Position numbers and translations under genes: made by a program
Notes under the pieces: generated by a model
Databases searched by the model: none
Told to the model about the DNA's origin: nothing
Seen by the model: the letters and a program-made list of their open reading frames with translations, nothing else
Part shown: positions 6,650 to 9,901 of the stretch, one piece after another
Position numbering within the stretch: the first letter of the stretch is position 1
Layout of the letters: every line of letters starts with the position of its first letter
Origin: an uncultured Campylobacter sp.
Lineage (GTDB): Bacteria > Campylobacterota > Campylobacteria > Campylobacterales > Campylobacteraceae
NCBI RefSeq assembly: GCF_938040115.1
Contig: NZ_CALHXD010000176.1
Coordinates: 1-9,901, forward strand
DNA: 9,901 nucleotides
Reading direction: 5' to 3'

Positions 6650-8485
6650 ATGTGCGGAATCGTCGGTTACGTCGGCAATAGAGAAAAAAGAGAGTTTATT
6701 TTAAACGGATTAAAAGAGCTTGAGTACCGCGGCTACGACAGCGCCGGCATGGCGGTGATGAGCCTAGAGGGCGGTTGCGACAAATGCGCGCAAGAAATCG
6801 CCTTTTTCAAAGCCATAGGCAAGCTTGAAAATTTAGCCAAAAAATCAGAGGGCTTTAGCTCTAGCGGCGAAGGCGTCGCGATCGGACACACGCGCTGGGC
6901 TACGCACGGCAAACCTACCGAGATCAACGCTCACCCGCACCTAGGCGAGCACTCTTTCGTCGTTCATAACGGCATCATCGAAAACTACAAAGAGCTAAAA
7001 GAGGAGCTTGAGGCAAAGGGCGTTAGCTTCCTCAGCCAAACCGACACCGAAGTCATCGTGCATCTTTTTGAGGAAAATTTAAAAACTATCGGCGAGCCGT
7101 TTAAAGCATACGAAGCCACGGTAGCGCGCCTACACGGAGCTTACGCGACGCTGCTTATCACCAAAACGGCTCCGGGCAAAATATTTTTCGCCAAGGACGC
7201 CGCGCCGCTAGCCATCGGAAAAAGCGATGGCAAAGAGGTATTTTTCGCCTCCTCCGACGCCCCGCTGATCGGCCTAGCCAAAGAGGTGTGCTACCTGGAC
7301 GATAAAAGCTACGGGTTTGTTAGCATTGACGAGATCGCGGTTTTTAAAGACGCAAAAAAACTAAGCCCGAGCTTTGCCGCGCTGCCTGCGGACAAAAGCT
7401 ACGCGCAAAAAGAGGGCTATAGGTTTTTTATGGAAAAAGAGATCTACGAGCAAAGCGCGGTAGTGAGCGAAACGCTAATGGGACGCGTCAAAGAGGATGC
7501 GGTAGGTCTTGAAAATTTAACCGACGAGTATCTACGAAATATCGACGATATCGTGATCTGCGCATGCGGCACGAGCTACCACGCAGCCCTTACGTCTAGC
7601 TACCTTTTTGAGAGGCTAGCTGACACGAGAGCTAAGGTCGAGATCGCGAGCGAATTTCGTTATAGACGCCCGAAACTAAACAAAAACGCTCTTTTTATCG
7701 TTATCTCGCAAAGCGGCGAAACCGCCGACACCCTAGAAGCGCTAAAAATCGCCAAGCAAGCAGGACTAAAGACGCTAGCCATCTGTAACGTCGATAATTC
7801 CTCGATCGTGCGATTAGCGGATGATACGCTGCTAACTCGCGCCGGCATCGAAAAGGGCGTAGCCAGCACCAAAGCCTTCGCCACGCAGGTCGTGACGCTG
7901 TGGATGCTAGCGCTGCAAATCGCGCAGGCTAAAGCCTCCATAAGCAAAGACGAGCTAAAAAGCGAGATCGCAGCACTCCTGCACGTTCCGCAAATTTTAA
8001 ACATCAGCAAAGAGCCGCAAGAGCGTATCCGCCGCCTAGCCAAGCACTATTTGCACGGTCACGGCTTCTTTTTTATCGGACGCGATATATTCTACCCGCT
8101 GGCGCTCGAAGGCGCGCTAAAGCTCAAAGAGATCTCCTATCTGCACGCCGAGGGCTATCCTGCGGGCGAGATGAAACACGGCCCTATCGCGCTTGCCGAC
8201 GAGAGGCTCTTTACGATCGCGCTAATGCCAAAAACCGTCCTCTACGACAAAACCAAGAGCAACGTCGAGGAGCTAGCCGCTCGCGACGCATATATACTTG
8301 CTATCAGCCCCGAGGAGTTCGAGCTTAGCGACGATTTTATAAAGACTAGCAAACAAGCTCACCCGATGAGCGAGTTTTTCGAGATGATGATTATCTTGCA
8401 GCTTTTTGCGCTGGAGATCGCCATGAGGCTGGGCAACGACGTAGATATGCCGCGAAACCTTGCTAAAAGCGTAACGGTAGAGTAA
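6650..8485 (+). CDS. glmS: Glutamine:fructose-6-phosphate aminotransferase (isomerizing), GlmS
   Basis: A complete 611-residue enzyme that makes glucosamine-6-phosphate from fructose-6-phosphate and glutamine, the entry step to UDP-GlcNAc for peptidoglycan and lipid A. The N-terminal Ntn glutaminase domain starts MCGIVGYVG, with Cys2 exposed as the nucleophile after Met removal. It also has RWATHG (82-87), HNGIIENY (106-113) and SQTDTE (129-134). The isomerase half has two SIS domains: CGTSYHAAL (306-314) and SQSGETADT (353-361), then KLKEISYLHAEGYPAGEMKHGP (K491, K493, E494, H510). The C terminus LAKSVTVE supplies the fructose-phosphate-binding Lys606. All catalytic positions I can place are present. 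It begins 2 nt after the GlnD-like gene with only a weak purine-rich SD inside that gene's end, which implies translational coupling. A plausible terminator follows within 50 nt. Confidence 0.98.
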   Translation: MCGIVGYVGNREKREFILNGLKELEYRGYDSAGMAVMSLEGGCDKCAQEIAFFKAIGKLENLAKKSEGFSSSGEGVAIGHTRWATHGKPTEINAHPHLGEHSFVVHNGIIENYKELKEELEAKGVSFLSQTDTEVIVHLFEENLKTIGEPFKAYEATVARLHGAYATLLITKTAPGKIFFAKDAAPLAIGKSDGKEVFFASSDAPLIGLAKEVCYLDDKSYGFVSIDEIAVFKDAKKLSPSFAALPADKSYAQKEGYRFFMEKEIYEQSAVVSETLMGRVKEDAVGLENLTDEYLRNIDDIVICACGTSYHAALTSSYLFERLADTRAKVEIASEFRYRRPKLNKNALFIVISQSGETADTLEALKIAKQAGLKTLAICNVDNSSIVRLADDTLLTRAGIEKGVASTKAFATQVVTLWMLALQIAQAKASISKDELKSEIAALLHVPQILNISKEPQERIRRLAKHYLHGHGFFFIGRDIFYPLALEGALKLKEISYLHAEGYPAGEMKHGPIALADERLFTIALMPKTVLYDKTKSNVEELAARDAYILAISPEEFELSDDFIKTSKQAHPMSEFFEMMIILQLFALEIAMRLGNDVDMPRNLAKSVTVE

Positions 8486-8494
8486 ATTTAGTAG

Positions 8495-8532
8495 GAGAAA
8501 TTTGACGAGCGGCGGCGTTAAATTTCGCTTTT
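8495..8532 (+). terminator. Probable rho-independent terminator after glmS
   Basis: An 11-bp stem, GAAATTTGACG (8497-8507) with CGTTAAATTTC (8516-8526), contains one G-U pair and an 8-nt GC-rich loop. It is followed by GC and then TTTT (8529-8532). The stem starts 12 nt after the glmS stop. The T tract is short and the stem is AT-rich except near the loop, so termination may be partial. Confidence 0.5.
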
Positions 8533-8545
8533 AATCCTAATCTGC

Positions 8546-8577
8546 AAATTTGGGCGAGAGGTTGCCCGCCTAAATTT
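8546..8577 (+). repeat. Second hairpin with AAATTT arms in the glmS-downstream spacer
   Basis: AAATTTGGGCG (8546-8556) pairs with CGCCTAAATTT (8567-8577) over 11 bp with one G-U, leaving a 10-nt loop. It resembles the hairpin at 8497-8526 in its ends (AAATTTG ... TAAATTT) and a shared CGAG. A T-rich stretch follows only after CTCTC, so it is a weaker terminator candidate. It could be a second copy of a small palindromic element, or mRNA leader structure for the next gene. Confidence 0.4.
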
Positions 8578-8631
8578 CTCTCAAATTTTATTCTAAATTT
8601 AAATACAAATTTATCGGCGCCCGGGAGTATC

Positions 8632-9054
8632 ATGCAAAATTTAAACGAAAAATATGAAATTTATCAAAAAAGGCTAGATAAAAAGGCGGATCGCCTCGCG
8701 TCGCTGATGAACGACGCAAAATGGCTTAAGCTCTGCGAAATTTTAGATGCCTCGGAGTGCAAGGGCATACGCGTAAAACTGCTATCAAGCGGCGAGGAGA
8801 TCGCGCTCATCTGCGGCTTTGGGTGCTTGGAGGATGGGTATTTTGACTGCGCCAACGGAGCTATTTTGTTTAAAGACTTGCACTGGGTTTTCGTGCCTAA
8901 ATTTTACGAGCAAACGCGCATGAACAGAACCGAAAAGCTCGCCTCAAATTTTATCTCAAATCCGCTTGAAGCGGTGCTGGACGCCACGACAAAGGCGGGC
9001 AAATTTGACTACGAAATAGACGAAAACGGGCTAAAAATTTACGGATATAGATAA
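8632..9054 (+). CDS. Hypothetical protein, 140 aa, possibly DUF6678-like
   Basis: A small, soluble-looking protein without signal peptide or membrane segment. The N terminus (about 1-35) is charged and probably helical. The middle has KWLKLCEIL (30-38), a beta-like stretch GIRVKLLSSGEEIALICGFG (45-64) and GAILFKDLHWVFVPKFY (76-92). The pattern of a short KW motif followed by a hydrophobic F-K-x-L-x-W strand recalls the DUF6678 family, but I hold this only weakly. Three Cys (61, 65, 73) lie close together without a clear zinc motif. The start ATG has GGGAG (8623-8627) 4 nt upstream. A weak -10 candidate, TATTCT (8589-8594), would allow its own transcription after the glmS terminator. The codon style and AAATTT richness match the neighbours, giving no sign of recent transfer. 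The function is unknown. Confidence 0.8.
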   Translation: MQNLNEKYEIYQKRLDKKADRLASLMNDAKWLKLCEILDASECKGIRVKLLSSGEEIALICGFGCLEDGYFDCANGAILFKDLHWVFVPKFYEQTRMNRTEKLASNFISNPLEAVLDATTKAGKFDYEIDENGLKIYGYR

Positions 9055-9110
9055 ATTTACGCTACCAAACGGAGTCAAATTTAAAACTGCACTCGCTCGC
9101 CAAATGCTGC

Positions 9111-9140
9111 AAAATTTGATAAAATTTGACGAAATTTAAC
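9111..9140 (+). repeat. Three 10-bp tandem imperfect repeats (AAAATTTGAY-like) at a promoter
   Basis: Successive decamers read AAAATTTGAT, AAAATTTGAC and GAAATTTAAC. Identical AAATTT cores start at 9112, 9122 and 9132, exactly one helical turn apart. They overlap the predicted -10 box of the next gene and end just before its SD. Confidence 0.75.
9117..9125 (+). promoter_or_regulatory. Predicted extended -10 promoter (TGATAAAAT) for the zinc-ribbon gene
   Basis: TGATAAAAT fits the extended -10 form TGnTAAAAT. Transcription would start near 9132, giving a leader of about 23 nt before the ATG at 9155. It lies inside the 10-bp phased repeats. No -35 is recognised. Confidence 0.45.
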
Positions 9141-9154
9141 CCAAAGGAGCAAAT

Positions 9155-9901
9155 ATGGGCGCTCATCTATGCCCAAAATGCGGCGAAAACACGATATATT
9201 TCGACGGCATCTGCCACTCGTGCAGCCAAAGGCAGAGGCGGGATGAAACTTTAAACCTAAGCGCGGACGAAGTAGAAGCGATGATCCTAAAAATCGCGGA
9301 TCGTGTCGACGAGATCGAAAAATGGGATGAGATTTGCAATGATTTTTGGGCGCTTTTTAGCCTGCTGGGCATCCACGATCCAAGGATCGCGCGAGCTGCG
9401 GCGGCAAAGGAAATCTACTATCCGCCAGAGCTCTACTTTGGCGCGCCGGACGACGTAAGAGACGCACTCGTAACAAAACTAAACTCGCTAGAGGACAACT
9501 CCAAAAACGTGCTAAACCACCTTCTTTGCGCGCTTGCCTGGCAGGGTGGCGAGCAGACGGCCGAGCTTTTTTACGAGCTGTATAAAAACCCGAGGCCGTG
9601 GCGTAAAAAGCTCTACGTGGGCACCAAGTTTTACGCAAAAATCGGCGGCTGGGAATTTGATGAGACGGGCGAGCGAAAATCTTTGGTTTTTGATAAATGC
9701 CTCACCGCAGTGCGCGTAAAAGATGGCAAGCGCGCGAGCCAAGACGCAAATTTAAACCCAAACCAAAACGCGGATGAGTCCGTACAGATCGGCGAACCTA
9801 CAGGCCAAAAGTGCGAGTTTTGCGGCTGCGAGATGCTTGATATGCTGCGCCTAAAGGCAACCGATCCGCAGCTTGCGTTTTTAAATTTAAAGCACGACGC
9901 G
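9155..9901 (+). CDS. Zinc-ribbon protein of unknown function, partial (C terminus beyond window)
   Basis: An open frame of 249 codons running to the last base with no stop. The start ATG at 9155 has a strong SD, AAAGGAG (9143-9149), 5 nt upstream. The N terminus carries a CX2C-X10-CX2C zinc ribbon (C6, C9, C20, C23; LCPKCGE ... GICHSCSQ). A helical region follows from about 36 to 142 and includes DEVEAMILKIADRVDEIEKW. Then come NPRPWRKKLYVG (145-156) and KIGGWEFDETGERKSL (162-177). An Asn/Gln/Asp-rich linker near 196-219 leads to a second Cys cluster, CEFCGCEM (C220, C223, C225), so a further metal site or fold is probable. No signal peptide or membrane segment is seen. I have the impression of a conserved bacterial family of uncharacterised cytoplasmic proteins, but cannot name it. 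Base composition matches the neighbours. Coding status is confident; the function is unknown. Confidence 0.85.
   Translation, partial: MGAHLCPKCGENTIYFDGICHSCSQRQRRDETLNLSADEVEAMILKIADRVDEIEKWDEICNDFWALFSLLGIHDPRIARAAAAKEIYYPPELYFGAPDDVRDALVTKLNSLEDNSKNVLNHLLCALAWQGGEQTAELFYELYKNPRPWRKKLYVGTKFYAKIGGWEFDETGERKSLVFDKCLTAVRVKDGKRASQDANLNPNQNADESVQIGEPTGQKCEFCGCEMLDMLRLKATDPQLAFLNLKHDA

Noticed and set aside
6600..6652. glmS ribozyme/riboswitch
   Set aside because: Only 2 nt separate glmS from the upstream gene, leaving no leader; the ribozyme is a feature of Gram-positive glmS.
7660..8043. 127-residue minus-strand frame inside glmS
   Set aside because: It overlaps the unmistakable SIS-domain coding sequence. 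Its own translation is Ser/Ala/Arg-rich without motifs.
9357..9742. Overlapping minus- and plus-strand frames (9357-9638, 9512-9742, 9534-9719) within the zinc-ribbon gene
   Set aside because: The zinc-ribbon frame has a strong SD, paired Cys motifs and no stop through the window end. The competing frames lack SDs and motifs.

Overview
The window looks like a chromosomal segment from a Campylobacter species of moderate GC content, such as the C. rectus/showae/curvus/gracilis group. This assignment is inferred from protein content, the very frequent AAATTT word in genes and spacers, and gene order. The arrangement glmS, GlnD-like gene, then divergent mqnE, NCS2 permease and phosphoribosyltransferase matches the order I recall from C. 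jejuni around Cj1366-Cj1370. No database search was run.

Left part (1-4078, minus strand): one tightly packed transcription unit read from right to left. It starts with mqnE (aminofutalosine synthase, menaquinone made through futalosine). An AzgA-type NCS2 purine permease, a Gpt-like purine phosphoribosyltransferase and a polytopic GT-C/GT39-like membrane protein follow. The last gene is the first nine codons of a type IV prepilin-like (pseudopilin) protein, cut by the window edge. Spacers are 9-15 nt, and several Shine-Dalgarno (SD) sequences overlap the preceding stop codon. A perfect TATAAT box lies in the divergent spacer. The first three genes make a coherent set: the aminofutalosine branch releases a purine base, and the permease and phosphoribosyltransferase import and recapture purine bases.

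Centre (4079-8485): a 112-bp divergent spacer, then a plus-strand pair. The first gene is an 818-residue GlnD-like protein that keeps the HD phosphohydrolase and two ACT-like regions, but whose nucleotidyltransferase site appears eroded. After 2 nt comes a complete glmS (glutamine:fructose-6-phosphate aminotransferase), so the two are almost certainly co-transcribed and probably translationally coupled. A hairpin with a short T tract follows glmS and is a plausible terminator.

Right part (8486-9901, plus strand): two genes of unknown function. The first is a 140-residue hypothetical protein. The second is a zinc-ribbon protein open to the window edge, with 249 codons visible. The spacers around them are unusually dense in AAATTT and hold two hairpins with AAATTT arms and a 10-bp phased AAATTT repeat next to a likely extended -10 promoter.

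I see no tRNA, rRNA, insertion sequence, CRISPR array or phage gene. There is no gene-free stretch longer than about 150 bp. Most of the window is conserved housekeeping sequence. The items most worth a second look are the GlnD-like pseudo-transferase coupled to glmS, the purine/menaquinone operon with a pseudopilin tail, and the AAATTT-based structures.
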